Counted from the stretch's first letter, positions 8,703-18,630 are shown. The stretch: 64,000 nucleotides of DNA from Bradyrhizobium centrolobii (GCF_001641635.1 NZ_LUUB01000051.1:177346-241345); one strand, 5' to 3'. The notes: generated by a model not told the origin, from the sequence alone. A program made the numbers and translations.

Positions 8703-10355
8703 ATGCCGCAGGCGTATATCGGCGTCGACGTGGGGACCACGAGCACGCGGGCAGGGGTCTTTGACGCGGCCGGCAATCTGCTTGCGACCGCGCGGCATCC
8801 GATCAGGATCTGGCACGAGGCCGGCGACATCGTCGAGCAGTCCTCGTCCGATATTTGGGACGCCTGCGCGAAATCCGTGCGGGCGGCGATGGCGGAAGCC
8901 GGCATTGCGCCTGAAACCGTCGGCGGCATCGGCTTCGATGCCACCTGTTCGCTGGTGGTGCTCGATCGGCAGGGCGAGCCGGTCACCGTCAGCGCCTCCG
9001 GCGAGCTGCAGCGCAACGTCATCGTCTGGATGGACCACCGCGCCACGACCGAGGCGCGGCTGATCAACGAAACCGAGGATGCGGTGCTGCGCTATGTCGG
9101 CGGCTCGATCTCGCCCGAGATGGAGATGCCGAAGCTTCTGTGGCTGAAGCGGCACCTGCGCGCGAGCTTCGACGCCGCCGGTCATTTCTTCGATCTGGCA
9201 GACTATTTGACCTGGCGCGCGACCGGCTCGCTGCAACGCTCGACCTGCACGGTCACCTGCAAGTGGAACTATCTCGCGCACGATGGCGGCGGCTGGAGCG
9301 GACCCTTCTTCCAGCGCATCGGCCTGTCGGATTTCGTCGCGGAGAAATATGCCCGTATCGGCACCGAGATCGTCGCACCCGGCACGCGGCTTGGTGCGGG
9401 GCTCACCCGTGCGGCCGCCACTGATCTCGGCCTGCCACCCGGCACGCCGGTTGGCGCATCGTTGATCGACGCGCATGCCGGCGGCATCGGCGCGATTGGC
9501 GGCCGCGACGGATCCGGCGGGACGACGGATGTCTGCGATCGCCTGGCCTACATCATGGGAACGTCAGCCTGCATCATGGCGACGACAAAGAAGCCATGCT
9601 TCGTGCCGGGCGTGTGGGGTCCTTACTATTCCGGCATGGTGCCGGACTTCTGGCTCAACGAGGGTGGGCAGTCGGCCGCGGGCGCCGCGATCGACCATCT
9701 CCTCAAGTCGCATGCGGGCTACGCCGAGGCGAGCGCGGCGGCGCGGAAGGATGGCCTCGACATCATCGATTTCCTCGAGCGCCGCATTATCGCGCGGGCC
9801 GGCGATGCCAGCCGCGCCGCGCTGCTCGCCCGCGACGTCCACGTCCTCCCGGAGTTCATCGGCAACCGCTCGCCTTACGCCGACCCTGAGACGCGCGCGG
9901 TGATCGCGGGCCTCGATCTCGACACCGATATCGGCGCGATGGAACGGCTGTTCGTCGCCGGCCTCTGCGGGCTCGCCTATGGGCTCGCCGAGGTGATCGA
10001 GGCGTTTGCCGCGCATGGCGTTCATTCCAGCATCATGATCATGGGCGGCGGCGCGAGCCGCAGCCCCTTGGTGCGGCAGATCATGGCGGATACCACGGGA
10101 CTCACCGTCGCTTTGCCGCAAACAAAGGAACCGGTGCTGCTCGGCGCCGCGATGCTCGGGGCGGTGGCCGGTGGCGCTCATGCCTCGATCGGCGAGACCA
10201 TGGCAAAAATGTCGGCGCTGGGGCGCCTGAGCGAGCCGACTGCGCCCGATATGGCCGCGTTTCATGGCCGCAAGCGCGACGTCTACAAATTGCTGCGCGA
10301 AGTGGATCGCGGCAGCCGCGCGGCGATGCGCGGCGTCGGCATGGCCAGAGGTTGA
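8703..10355 (+). CDS. FGGY-family carbohydrate kinase (ribulokinase/pentulokinase-like)
   Basis: A 550-residue two-domain sugar kinase of the ASKHA fold. The phosphate-1 loop is DVGTTSTRAGVFD near residue 9, and the adenosine segment is GGGASRSPLVRQIM near residue 449. Length and sequence fit the D-ribulokinase/FGGY 'pentulose kinase' branch rather than glycerol kinase. It would phosphorylate the ketose made by the upstream dehydrogenase, which points to a pentulose such as D-ribulose. The next gene, a PfkB kinase, begins 5 bp after its stop. The exact sugar is inferred. Confidence 0.85.
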   Translation: MPQAYIGVDVGTTSTRAGVFDAAGNLLATARHPIRIWHEAGDIVEQSSSDIWDACAKSVRAAMAEAGIAPETVGGIGFDATCSLVVLDRQGEPVTVSASGELQRNVIVWMDHRATTEARLINETEDAVLRYVGGSISPEMEMPKLLWLKRHLRASFDAAGHFFDLADYLTWRATGSLQRSTCTVTCKWNYLAHDGGGWSGPFFQRIGLSDFVAEKYARIGTEIVAPGTRLGAGLTRAAATDLGLPPGTPVGASLIDAHAGGIGAIGGRDGSGGTTDVCDRLAYIMGTSACIMATTKKPCFVPGVWGPYYSGMVPDFWLNEGGQSAAGAAIDHLLKSHAGYAEASAAARKDGLDIIDFLERRIIARAGDASRAALLARDVHVLPEFIGNRSPYADPETRAVIAGLDLDTDIGAMERLFVAGLCGLAYGLAEVIEAFAAHGVHSSIMIMGGGASRSPLVRQIMADTTGLTVALPQTKEPVLLGAAMLGAVAGGAHASIGETMAKMSALGRLSEPTAPDMAAFHGRKRDVYKLLREVDRGSRAAMRGVGMARG

Positions 10356-10360
10356 AGCGG

Positions 10361-11296
10361 ATGCTGATTGCCTGCGGCGACGCGCTGATCGATTTCGTGC
10401 CCACGCGCAATGCCGAGGGCCGCGAGGCGGTGATGCCGGCCGTCGGCGGCTCATGTCTCAACGTCGCGATTGGGATGGCGCGGCTTGGCGCGCCGACCGG
10501 CTTCGTCGGCGGCATCTCGACCGACATGTTCGGGCAGATGATCGCCGATCACGCGATCGCCTCGAACGTCGAGCTTGGCCTTGCGACGCGCAGCGATCAC
10601 CAGACCACGCTCGCCTTCGTGCGCATCGTCGCGGGCGAGTCGCATTATGCCTTTTATGACGCCGAGACCGCGACGCGGAACTGGACGTATCGGCGCGGGG
10701 CCATTCCGTTCGAGACGGTCGAGGCCCTCCACGTCGGCTCGACCACGCTGGTCAACGACAAGGGCGCGGCCGAGACGAAGGCGCTGATCGCGGATGCACG
10801 GACGACGTCGACGATCTCCTTCGACCCGAACTGCCGGCCCAATCTGGTCAAGGACAAGTCGGCCTACCTCGCACGCATGGCGGAGTTCGCCGCGCGCGCC
10901 GACCTCATCAAGATGTCCGACGTCGATTTCAATTATCTCTTCGGCGATGAGCCTTATCAGCAGCGGGCGAACGCCCTGCTGGGGCAGGGGACAAGCCTCG
11001 TCGTCTTCACCCGTGGCAGCAACGGAGCCGTGGCATGGCACGGGCGAGCAGGGCAGATCGAAGTCGCTGCGCCAAAAGTTGAGGTGGTCGACACCATCGG
11101 AGCCGGCGACAGCTTTCAGGCAGGTTTGCTCTTTGCCCTGCACAAGCAGGGGCGGCTTGCCCGGCAGAAGTTGAGAGACATCGGCGCCGACGAACTCCGC
11201 CGCGCGCTGTCTTTTGCAGCCAGTTGCGCCGGTCTCACCTGCACCCGTCCGGGTGCCGATCCGCCGTGGAGCCGCGAGATCGGCTCGAACTGGTGA
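10361..11296 (+). CDS. PfkB-family carbohydrate kinase (fructokinase-like)
   Basis: A 311-residue ribokinase-like enzyme: N-terminal IACGDALIDFVP, substrate-binding GG motif (GGSCLNVAIGMARLG), and the C-terminal catalytic signature DTIGAGDSFQAG with the catalytic Asp. The ATG at 10361 follows AGAGG and gives the usual N-terminus; a TTG at 10352 overlapping the previous stop is the alternative. Family members phosphorylate fructose, ribose or related sugars. Two kinases of different folds in one cluster suggest that the cluster handles more than one ketose, or that one acts on a later intermediate. Confidence 0.85.
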   Translation: MLIACGDALIDFVPTRNAEGREAVMPAVGGSCLNVAIGMARLGAPTGFVGGISTDMFGQMIADHAIASNVELGLATRSDHQTTLAFVRIVAGESHYAFYDAETATRNWTYRRGAIPFETVEALHVGSTTLVNDKGAAETKALIADARTTSTISFDPNCRPNLVKDKSAYLARMAEFAARADLIKMSDVDFNYLFGDEPYQQRANALLGQGTSLVVFTRGSNGAVAWHGRAGQIEVAAPKVEVVDTIGAGDSFQAGLLFALHKQGRLARQKLRDIGADELRRALSFAASCAGLTCTRPGADPPWSREIGSNW

Positions 11297-11419
11297 GCGG
11301 CGCGCTTGGCCATCGCAACTTCCGCGATGTTCCGGCGGAGTGTGGCCATGCGCCGGCCGAAATGGACAGGATAGGGACACGCTGGCAAGGTCCGCGCGTC
11401 CTGACGCGAGTCTGTCCTT

Positions 11420-12841
11420 ATGAGCAATGATCTCTGTTTCCTGTCCGCTACCGAACTGCGCGCCCGCATCAGCCGCAAGGAGGTCTCGCCCGTCGAAATC
11501 ACGCGCGCGGTTCTCGCGCGCGCCGAGGCGATGCAGCCCGAGCTGAACTGCTTCATCACGCTGTGTGGCGACGAGGCGATGGCGCAGGCGCGCGAGGCGG
11601 AACGCAAGGTGACGGCGGGCGAGCGGCTCGGCCTGCTCCATGGCCTTCCCGTCACCGTCAAGGACATCGTCAACACGAGGGGCGTGAAAACCACCTTCGG
11701 AGCGGTGCCCTACAAGGATAACGTGCCAGAAGAGGATGCCGTCGCGGTTGCGCGCTTGCGGGCGCAGGGCGCGATCCTGATCGGCAAGACCACGACACCC
11801 GAATTTGGCAGCAAGTGCCTGACCGATTCACCGCTGTTCGGCCACACCCGCAATGCGTGGAGCGCGGAACGCTCCTCGGGCGGCTCCAGCGGCGGCGCGG
11901 CGGTGGCCGTTGCCAGCGGCATCGCACCGCTCGCGATCGCGACCGATGGCGGCGGCTCGACGCGGATTCCCGCCGCCTGCAACGGCGTGGTCGGGATCAA
12001 GCAGAGCAACGGCGTCATTCCGCACAGCCAGGTCCAGGATGCCTTCGGCAACCAGACCTACGTCACGCCGACCACGCGCACCGTCGCCGACACCGCGCTG
12101 ATGATGCAGGCGATGGCGGGCGAGGACGCCTCCGATCCCTGGTCGATCGGCGTGCCCGTCCCCGATTTCGTCGGTACGGCGGCGCCGCGCGGCGATCTGC
12201 GCGGACAAAGGATCCTGTTCTGCCTGTCGCCGCCCGGGCGCCCCGTGTCCGCCGATGTTGCAGCAGGCTTCAAGGCGAGCCTCGACCGGCTCGCAAGCCT
12301 AGGTGCCGAGCTCGAGGAGTTTTCCGGCGAGGGGTTTGACATCGAGCCGATCTGGCGCGCCATCAACCACACCGTCTGGCGTACGCGCTTCGCCAAGCTC
12401 GCGGCCGAGCACAAGGACGAGCTGAGCGAGACCTTCCTCAAGCAGCTTGCGCTTGCGACGCAAGTCAGCGGCGTCGACTATCAGGAGGCGATGTTCGCGC
12501 GCACCGCGCTGTTCCGCCGGGTGCAATCCCTGCTTGCGCGCGGACATCTCCTGGCGATGCCGACCATCACCCGCACCGCGCTGCCGATCGACCAGGACCT
12601 GTTCGGCACCATCGAGATCGACGGCAAGCATTTTGGCAGCGTCCGGCCGCACTGGTTCCCCTGGACCATGCTGTTCAACATGACCGGCCACCCCGCGATC
12701 AGCCTGCCCTGCGGCTTCGGCCGCGATGACCTGCCGATCGGGCTGCAACTCGTCGGCCGCTTCCGCAGCGATGCGGAATTGCTGCGCGTCAGCGCGCTGT
12801 TCGAGGCCTCGCACGACCTCCTGTCCCGTTGGCCCGGGTGA
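11420..12841 (+). CDS. Amidase (amidase-signature family)
   Basis: A 473-residue amidase-signature enzyme with the Ser-cisSer-Lys triad: Lys81 (VKDIV), the Gly/Ser-rich signature GGSSGG with the cis-Ser at 156-157, and nucleophile Ser180 in GGGSTR. It hydrolyses an amide to the acid and ammonia, presumably in the cytoplasm as no signal peptide is visible. No GatB/GatC partners are near, and length and context argue against GatA. The 123 bases upstream hold no clear Shine-Dalgarno. It precedes a peptide-type ABC importer by 86 bp, so it may act on the imported compound. Confidence 0.85.
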   Translation: MSNDLCFLSATELRARISRKEVSPVEITRAVLARAEAMQPELNCFITLCGDEAMAQAREAERKVTAGERLGLLHGLPVTVKDIVNTRGVKTTFGAVPYKDNVPEEDAVAVARLRAQGAILIGKTTTPEFGSKCLTDSPLFGHTRNAWSAERSSGGSSGGAAVAVASGIAPLAIATDGGGSTRIPAACNGVVGIKQSNGVIPHSQVQDAFGNQTYVTPTTRTVADTALMMQAMAGEDASDPWSIGVPVPDFVGTAAPRGDLRGQRILFCLSPPGRPVSADVAAGFKASLDRLASLGAELEEFSGEGFDIEPIWRAINHTVWRTRFAKLAAEHKDELSETFLKQLALATQVSGVDYQEAMFARTALFRRVQSLLARGHLLAMPTITRTALPIDQDLFGTIEIDGKHFGSVRPHWFPWTMLFNMTGHPAISLPCGFGRDDLPIGLQLVGRFRSDAELLRVSALFEASHDLLSRWPG

Positions 12842-12927
12842 GGCGTTGATGCCGTGCAGCAGGGGGCTTGCGTCAGGCGCCCGGACATGTTGATCGTGCC
12901 CCGGATGAGCCCTGAAACCGAGCGCGC

Positions 12928-13878
12928 ATGAGCGTATTTGTCCTCCGACGTCTTTTGACCTTGCTGGCGACGCTGATCGGCGCATCCCTGATTATTTTCC
13001 TGGTGCTGGATGCCTTGCCCGGCAACGCCGCGCAGATGCTGATGGGCGCCGATGCGTCGCCGGACGCCGTCCGCGCGCTCACCGTCAAGCTCGGGCTCGA
13101 CCAGCCGCTGACCATCCGCTACCTGCAATGGATCAAGGGGTTGCTCTCGGGCGATCTCGGCAACAGCTATGTCTACGGCACGCCGGTCGCTGGCCTGATC
13201 GCGGAACGGCTGGTGCTGACCATTCCGCTCGCGATCATGTCCATGCTGATCACGGTGGTGCTGGCGCTCTCCGCCGGCATCTACACCGCCGCCAACCACA
13301 ACAAGCTCGGTGACGTCGGCGTGATGTCGCTGACGCAGGTGGGCCTGGCGCTGCCGAACTTCTGGTTCGCAATCCTCCTGATCCTCTTGTTCTCGGTGCG
13401 GCTGCAATGGCTGTCGGCCGGCGGTTTTGCCGGCTGGGACGACGGCATCTGGCCCGGCATCAAATCGCTGCTGCTGCCGGCGATCTCGCTCGCGGTGGTG
13501 CAGGCCGCGATCCTGGCGCGTGTCACGCGCTCGGCCGTGCTGGAAGTGTTGCGCGAGGATTTTGTCCGCACGGCGCGCGCGAAAGGACTCGGCAAGCGCG
13601 AGGTGTTGTGGAGCCACGTGCTGCGCAACGCCATGATCCCGGTGATGACGGTGATGGGCCTGCAATTCGCCAATTTGCTTGCCGGCACCATCGTGATCGA
13701 GAACGTGTTCTACCTGCCGGGCCTCGGCCGCCTGATCTTCCAGTCGATCGCCAACCGCGACCTGATCGTGGTGCGCAACTGCGTGATGCTGCTCGCGGCC
13801 ATGGTGGTGATCGTTAACTTCGTGGTCGATGTGCTCTATGCCTTCATCGATCCCCGCATCAAGGTCCACGACCTGTGA
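12928..13878 (+). CDS. Peptide-type ABC transporter permease 1 (DppB type)
   Basis: A 316-residue inner-membrane permease beginning MSVFVLRRLLTLLATLIGASLI, the standard DppB-like N-terminus, with six predicted spans and the EAA-type loop around VLREDFVRTARAKGLGKREVLWSHVLRNA. It forms the channel with the next gene. Start and stop overlap with that gene by 4 bp (GTGA), indicating translational coupling. Confidence 0.9.
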   Translation: MSVFVLRRLLTLLATLIGASLIIFLVLDALPGNAAQMLMGADASPDAVRALTVKLGLDQPLTIRYLQWIKGLLSGDLGNSYVYGTPVAGLIAERLVLTIPLAIMSMLITVVLALSAGIYTAANHNKLGDVGVMSLTQVGLALPNFWFAILLILLFSVRLQWLSAGGFAGWDDGIWPGIKSLLLPAISLAVVQAAILARVTRSAVLEVLREDFVRTARAKGLGKREVLWSHVLRNAMIPVMTVMGLQFANLLAGTIVIENVFYLPGLGRLIFQSIANRDLIVVRNCVMLLAAMVVIVNFVVDVLYAFIDPRIKVHDL

Positions 13879-14768
13879 GCGCGCCGCTGACCTCGTTGCT
13901 TGACGCGCCGGTTGCCGCGCGTCCTCTCCCGGCCCGGACGTTCTGGCGCCGCGCGCTGCGCCATCGCAGCTTCGTGGTCGGCGGCGTGCTGACCTTGCTG
14001 GTTCTCGCCTCCGCGCTGTTGTCGCTGGTCTGGACGCCGTGGTCGCCCTACGAGATCGACATCGCCGCAAAACTCAAGCCGCCGTCGGCGGCGCACTGGC
14101 TCGGCACCGATTCCTTCGGCCGTGACATCGTTTCGCTGCTGCTTGCCGGAGCCCGCTCCACCATCCTGGTCGGCATCATCGCGGTCAGCATCGGTCTTAC
14201 CTTCGGCGTCTGCCTCGGCCTGATTGCCGCGGCGCGCCGGGGCTGGACCGAAGAGATCATCATGCGCTTCTCGGACTTCACCTTCGCCTTTCCGGCCGTG
14301 CTGTCCGCCATCATGCTCGCCGCGGTCGTCGGTCCCGGCATGGTGACGTCAATCGTCGCGATCGGCATTTTCCAGGTCCCGACGCTGACCCGGCTGACGC
14401 GCGGCTCGGCCAACGCGATCTGGGCGCGCGAGTTCGTGCTCGCCGCGCGCGCCGCGGGGAAGGGGGCGTTCCGCATCACCATCGAGCATGTGTTGCCGAA
14501 CATCCTGTCGATCCTGATCGTCCAGGCGACCATCCAGTTCGCGCTCGCGATTCTCGCCGAAGCCGCTTTGTCCTATCTCGGCCTCGGCACGCAGCCGCCG
14601 CAGCCGTCCTGGGGCCGCATGCTGAACGATGCGCAGACGCTGCTGTTCCAGTCGCCGATGCTCGCGGTCTATCCGGGGGCGGCGATCGCGATCGCGGTGC
14701 TCGGCCTCAATCTTCTTGGCGACGGATTGCGCGATCTGCTCGATCCGCGGCTGGCGCGGGAGCGATGA
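13875..14768 (+). CDS. Peptide-type ABC transporter permease 2 (DppC type)
   Basis: A 297-residue DppC-like inner-membrane permease. It has a short cytoplasmic N-terminus, a first span at about residues 32-55, the periplasmic LGTDSFGRDIVS motif typical of DppC, and the docking loop near FVLAARAAGKGAFRI. The GTG start overlaps the previous stop and its own stop overlaps the next ATG by 4 bp. Confidence 0.9.
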   Translation: MSAPLTSLLDAPVAARPLPARTFWRRALRHRSFVVGGVLTLLVLASALLSLVWTPWSPYEIDIAAKLKPPSAAHWLGTDSFGRDIVSLLLAGARSTILVGIIAVSIGLTFGVCLGLIAAARRGWTEEIIMRFSDFTFAFPAVLSAIMLAAVVGPGMVTSIVAIGIFQVPTLTRLTRGSANAIWAREFVLAARAAGKGAFRITIEHVLPNILSILIVQATIQFALAILAEAALSYLGLGTQPPQPSWGRMLNDAQTLLFQSPMLAVYPGAAIAIAVLGLNLLGDGLRDLLDPRLARER

Positions 14769-15784
14769 CGATGAGCGATCCCGCAAGCGCGCCGCTGATC
14801 GCGGTCGACAATCTCGGTGTCCGTCTCAACACCAGTCGCGGCCCGGCGCAGGCCGTGCGCGGCGTCAGCTTTGCGCTGAAGCGTGGCGAGACGATGGGGC
14901 TGGTGGGCGAATCCGGCTGCGGCAAGTCGGTCACGGCGCTGTCCCTGATGGGGCTGCTGCCGGACAGCGCCGTCGTCAGCGGCAGCATCCGGCTCGAGGG
15001 GCGCGAACTCGTCGGGCTTTCGGACGCTGGCTACTGCAAGCTGCGCGGCAATCGCATCAGTATGATCTTCCAGGAGCCGATGACAGCGCTCAACCCGATG
15101 CATGCCATCGGACCCCAGGTGGCCGAGCCGCTCCGTCGCCACAAGAACTATTCGGCGGCGCAGGCGCGAAAGGAGGCGATCGCTTTGCTCGACCGTGTCG
15201 GCCTTCCCGATGCGGCCAGACGCGTCGATGCTTATCCGCACCAGTTTTCCGGCGGCCAGCGCCAGCGCATCACCATCGCCATGGCGCTCGCCTGCGAGCC
15301 GGACCTGTTGATCGCGGATGAGCCGACCACCGCGCTCGACGTCACCATTCAGGGCCAGATCCTCGACCTCATCGCCGATCTCGTCGAAGAGCGCGGCATG
15401 TCGATGATCCTGATTTCGCACGATCTCGGCGTCATCGCCGAGAACGTGCAGCGCATGATGGTGATGTATGGCGGCACCGTCGTCGAGAGCGGCCCCACCA
15501 ACGAGGTGTTCAGGCGCATGGGACATCCCTATACGCAGGGCCTGTTTCGCGCTCGCCCACGCCTCGGCGCACGCGAGGGGACGCGGCTGAGGACGATCTC
15601 GGGCACCGTGCCGGAGCTTGCCGACCTGCCGGCTGGCTGTACTTTCAGCGATCGCTGTCCGCTGGTCGAGGACAGATGCCGCGCCGCGCTGCCGCCGATG
15701 GTCGAAGTCGGTCCCGGTCATAACGTACGCTGCCTGCGCACGGATGTCTCGATGGCTGATCATGTCGGAGCGCTGTCCGCATGA
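14765..15784 (+). CDS. Peptide-type ABC transporter ATPase 1 (DppD type)
   Basis: A 339-residue ATPase with Walker A GESGCGKS, signature FSGGQRQR, Walker [13 protein letters not shown], and the C-terminal Cys-containing oligopeptide-ATPase extension ([15 protein letters not shown]) known in DppD/OppD. It pairs with the next gene as a heterodimer. Two in-frame ATGs (14765, 14771) are possible starts; the first overlaps the previous stop. Confidence 0.9.
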   Translation: MTMSDPASAPLIAVDNLGVRLNTSRGPAQAVRGVSFALKRGETMGLVGESGCGKSVTALSLMGLLPDSAVVSGSIRLEGRELVGLSDAGYCKLRGNRISMIFQEPMTALNPMHAIGPQVAEPLRRHKNYSAAQARKEAIALLDRVGLPDAARRVDAYPHQFSGGQRQRITIAMALACEPDLLIADEPTTALDVTIQGQILDLIADLVEERGMSMILISHDLGVIAENVQRMMVMYGGTVVESGPTNEVFRRMGHPYTQGLFRARPRLGAREGTRLRTISGTVPELADLPAGCTFSDRCPLVEDRCRAALPPMVEVGPGHNVRCLRTDVSMADHVGALSA

Positions 15785-16791
15785 CCGCCGCTTTGCAGCC
15801 CCTCCTTGACGTGAAAGACCTGATGCAGCGTTACACGCTGCCGCGCGAAAGCCTGTTCCGGCCGCCGGCGCAGGTGCTTGCGCTTAACGGTGTGAGCGTG
15901 CAGGTCGAGGCGGGCAAGAGCCTCGGCGTCGTCGGCGAATCCGGCTCGGGTAAATCGACCTTCGCGCGGCTGGTGATGGCGCTGGAGCGGCCGACATCGG
16001 GGCAGGTCGCGCTGCTCGGCCGCGACCTCAACCGCATCCCGGCCGACGAATTGCGCCGCGCCCGTCGCGATTTCCAGATGGTGTTCCAGGATCCTTACGG
16101 ATCGCTCGATCCGCGCCAGACCATCGCGCGCATCGTCGCCGAGCCCTTGACCGTGCTGGAGGAGACCGATCGCAGCACGCTGCGCGCGCGCGTGTCCGCC
16201 GTGCTGAGGCAGGTCGGCCTGCGCGATGCCGACATGGACAAATATCCCCACGAATTCTCCGGTGGCCAGCGCCAGCGCATCGCGATCGCGCGTGCCTTGA
16301 TCACCCAGCCGAAGCTGATCGTGGCCGACGAGCCGGTCTCGGCACTCGACGTCTCCGTGCAGGCGCAGGTGCTCAACCTGATGCAGGATCTCCAGGAACA
16401 GTTCGGCCTGAGCTACATCCTGATCAGCCATGACCTCGCGGTCGTCGACTATCTCTGCGACGAGGTCGCCGTGATGTATCTCGGCAGGATCGTGGAGCAG
16501 GGGCGTCCGGAAGACCTGTTCGAGCGCTGCGCCCATCCCTATACCCGGGCGCTGCTGGACGCCGTGCCGCGCGCCCGCGCCGGCGAGGGCCGGCGGCGGC
16601 GCGGCGCCCAGGCGATCGCCTCGCAATCGGCGGCCGCGACCGGATGCCCCTATGTCTCGCGCTGTCCGCTCGCTGATCAGCATTGCCGCGAGGCCGAGCC
16701 TCGGTTACGCAGGGTCGGCGCCGCGCATCTAGCCGCCTGCCACAAGGCCGAAGCCGTGATGGCGTTGCCGCAAGCTGCCGTGGAAGGTTAG
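15781..16791 (+). CDS. Peptide-type ABC transporter ATPase 2 (DppF type)
   Basis: A 336-residue ATPase with Walker A GESGSGKST, signature FSGGQRQR, Walker B LIVADEPVSALD and the C-terminal Cys motif CPYVSRCPLADQHC. It is the DppF-like partner of the preceding ATPase and overlaps it by 4 bp. The gene order amidase-B-C-D-F-A, with the receptor last, is less common than receptor-first. Confidence 0.9.
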   Translation: MTAALQPLLDVKDLMQRYTLPRESLFRPPAQVLALNGVSVQVEAGKSLGVVGESGSGKSTFARLVMALERPTSGQVALLGRDLNRIPADELRRARRDFQMVFQDPYGSLDPRQTIARIVAEPLTVLEETDRSTLRARVSAVLRQVGLRDADMDKYPHEFSGGQRQRIAIARALITQPKLIVADEPVSALDVSVQAQVLNLMQDLQEQFGLSYILISHDLAVVDYLCDEVAVMYLGRIVEQGRPEDLFERCAHPYTRALLDAVPRARAGEGRRRRGAQAIASQSAAATGCPYVSRCPLADQHCREAEPRLRRVGAAHLAACHKAEAVMALPQAAVEG

Positions 16792-16846
16792 TGTTTCGGG
16801 GCAGGATCGGCGTAGACAGAGAATAGAGAAGGCCGGGGAGTAACGC

Positions 16847-18343
16847 ATGTTGAAGAAACTAACCATCGTCGCATTCGCCGCTGCGTTCGCCGCGGCACCG
16901 CTGCCGGTCATGGCGCAGAGCAAGAAGGACAGCGTCGTCATGGCGATGGCGCTGGAGCCGCCGGGACTCGATCCCACCATCGCGGCCGCTGCGGCAATTG
17001 CCGAGGTCACGCTCTACAACATCTATGAGACGCTGACCAAGATCAACGAGGATGGTTCGACGTCGCCTCTGCTGGCCGAGAGCTGGACCGCCTCGCCCGA
17101 CCTGAAGACCTATACGTTCAAGCTGCGCAAAGGCGTCAAATTCCACAATGGCGAGCCGTTCGATTCCGCCGCGGTGAAGTTCTCGTTCGAACGCAACGCA
17201 GTGGCGACCAGCACGAACAAGGACAAGAGCCTGTTCCAGAGCTTCGAGAAGATCGACGCGCCGGACGCCGACACGATCGTGATCACGCTCAAATATGCCG
17301 AGCCGAACCTGCCGTTCCTGCTGGGGCAGGCGAGTGCGTCAATCGTCGAGCCGAAGAGCGCGGCAACGGACGCCACGCAGCCGGTCGGGACCGGCCCCTA
17401 CCAGCTCGGCGCCTGGGCCAAGGGCTCCTCGATCACCCTGAGCAAATGGGCGGACTACCGCAACGCCACTGCGATCAAGCTCTCGAAGGTGACGATCCGC
17501 TTCATTTCCGATCCGGCGGCGCAGACCGCGGCGCTGCTCTCGGGCGACGTCGACGCGTTCCCGCGCGTGTCGGCCCAGCGCACCATCGCGCAGTTCAAGG
17601 CCGATCCGCGCTTCAACGTCCAGGTCGGCGGCTCCCGGGCCAAGACCATCGTCGGCATCAACGAGCGCAAGAAGCCGCTCGACGACGTGCGGGTTCGCCG
17701 TGCCATCCTCGCCGCGATCGATCGCAAGGCGATGATCGACGGCGCGGTCGATGGGTTCGGCACGCCGATCGGCAGCTTCTACGTGCCCGGTGCGCTCGGC
17801 TATGTCGACACCACCGGCATCAACCCTTACGATCCCGAGAAAGCCAAGAAGCTGCTGGCCGAGGCCGGCGTCGCCACGCCGCTCGAGCTGTCGCTGAAGC
17901 TGCCGCCGCCATCCTATGCGCGGCAGGGCGGCGAGATCCTCGCGGCCCAGCTCGCCAAGGTCGGCATCATCGCCAAGATCGAGAACGTCGAATGGGCGCA
18001 GTGGCTGTCGCAGGTGTTTGCCGGCAACGGCCCGCATAATTTCGACCTCACCATCGTGAGCCATGTCGAGCCGTTCGATCTCGTCAAGATCACCGAGCCG
18101 GACTACTACCTCGGCTACAACAACGAGGCGTTCAACGCTCTGTACAAGCAGATCGTGTCGACGCCGGACGAAGCTGCCCGCGCAAAACTTCTCGGCGACG
18201 CCCAGCGCATGCTGGCAACCGATGCGGTCGCCGGCTTCCTGTACCAGCCGCAGCTGATCACCATCACCAACAGGAAGCTGAAGGGCGTCTGGAAGGAAGT
18301 TCCGCAGTACGAGAATGATTTCTCGACGTGGTACTGGGAGTAG
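16847..18343 (+). CDS. Peptide-type ABC transporter substrate-binding protein (DppA/family 5)
   Basis: A 498-residue family 5 solute-binding protein. A Sec signal peptide covers residues 1 to about 23 (MLKKLTIVAFAAAFAAAPLPVMA). The mature part has the hallmark order of family 5: LDPT, YETLTKI, LAESWT, FKLRKGVKFHNGEPF. GGGGAG lies a few bases upstream of the ATG. It is the periplasmic receptor for the preceding permease/ATPase genes. Ligands of the family range from peptides and nickel to amides and opines. The amidase at the head of the cluster makes an amide or N-acyl compound a reasonable guess. Confidence 0.88.
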   Translation: MLKKLTIVAFAAAFAAAPLPVMAQSKKDSVVMAMALEPPGLDPTIAAAAAIAEVTLYNIYETLTKINEDGSTSPLLAESWTASPDLKTYTFKLRKGVKFHNGEPFDSAAVKFSFERNAVATSTNKDKSLFQSFEKIDAPDADTIVITLKYAEPNLPFLLGQASASIVEPKSAATDATQPVGTGPYQLGAWAKGSSITLSKWADYRNATAIKLSKVTIRFISDPAAQTAALLSGDVDAFPRVSAQRTIAQFKADPRFNVQVGGSRAKTIVGINERKKPLDDVRVRRAILAAIDRKAMIDGAVDGFGTPIGSFYVPGALGYVDTTGINPYDPEKAKKLLAEAGVATPLELSLKLPPPSYARQGGEILAAQLAKVGIIAKIENVEWAQWLSQVFAGNGPHNFDLTIVSHVEPFDLVKITEPDYYLGYNNEAFNALYKQIVSTPDEAARAKLLGDAQRMLATDAVAGFLYQPQLITITNRKLKGVWKEVPQYENDFSTWYWE

Positions 18344-18432
18344 GGGCGCAAGCCCCGACTCCGGATCAAGTAGAGGCCACGCCTTTGTGCACCTCTCGCC
18401 AGCAGCGGCAGGACGAACATGCTGGGCCTAAT

Positions 18433-18462
18433 GGTTCGAGACGCGCCGCAAGGCGGCGCTCC
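18433..18462. repeat. Short REP-like palindrome (TTCGAGACGC type)
   Basis: GGTTCGAGACG followed by a small hairpin (CGCCGCAAGGCGGCG) and CTCC. The same unit recurs in the opposite orientation at 18631-18672. This family is a known dispersed element in Bradyrhizobium and Rhodopseudomonas. It lies in the 476-bp gap between the convergent peptide-transport and hyu-like operons; no gene is supported in that gap. Confidence 0.65.
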
Positions 18463-18479
18463 ACTTCCTAACCCTCGTT

Positions 18480-18597
18480 GTCATGCCCCGCGAATGCGGG
18501 GCATCCAGTACGCCGCGGCTTGTCCGTATTCGTCACCGTCTCTCGAATACTGGATCGCCCGCCCCAGTGCGCAATTGCGCACAAGGCGGGCGATGAC
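18480..18597. repeat. Dispersed long inverted repeat, second copy
   Basis: The unit begins GTCATGCCCCGCGAATGCGG and ends GCGGGCGATGAC. It contains GCATCCAGTACGCC on the left and the complementary GAATACTGGATCG on the right, so the whole 118 bases is a long imperfect palindrome related to 3470-3574. Each arm forms its own hairpin. The right arm carries the perfect 16-bp palindrome GTGCGCAATTGCGCAC. It sits where the two convergent operons end and may help terminate both. Confidence 0.75.
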
Positions 18598-18630
18598 AGC
18601 ATCGAATGAGGGAGCGTGCTCCGCCCCTGA

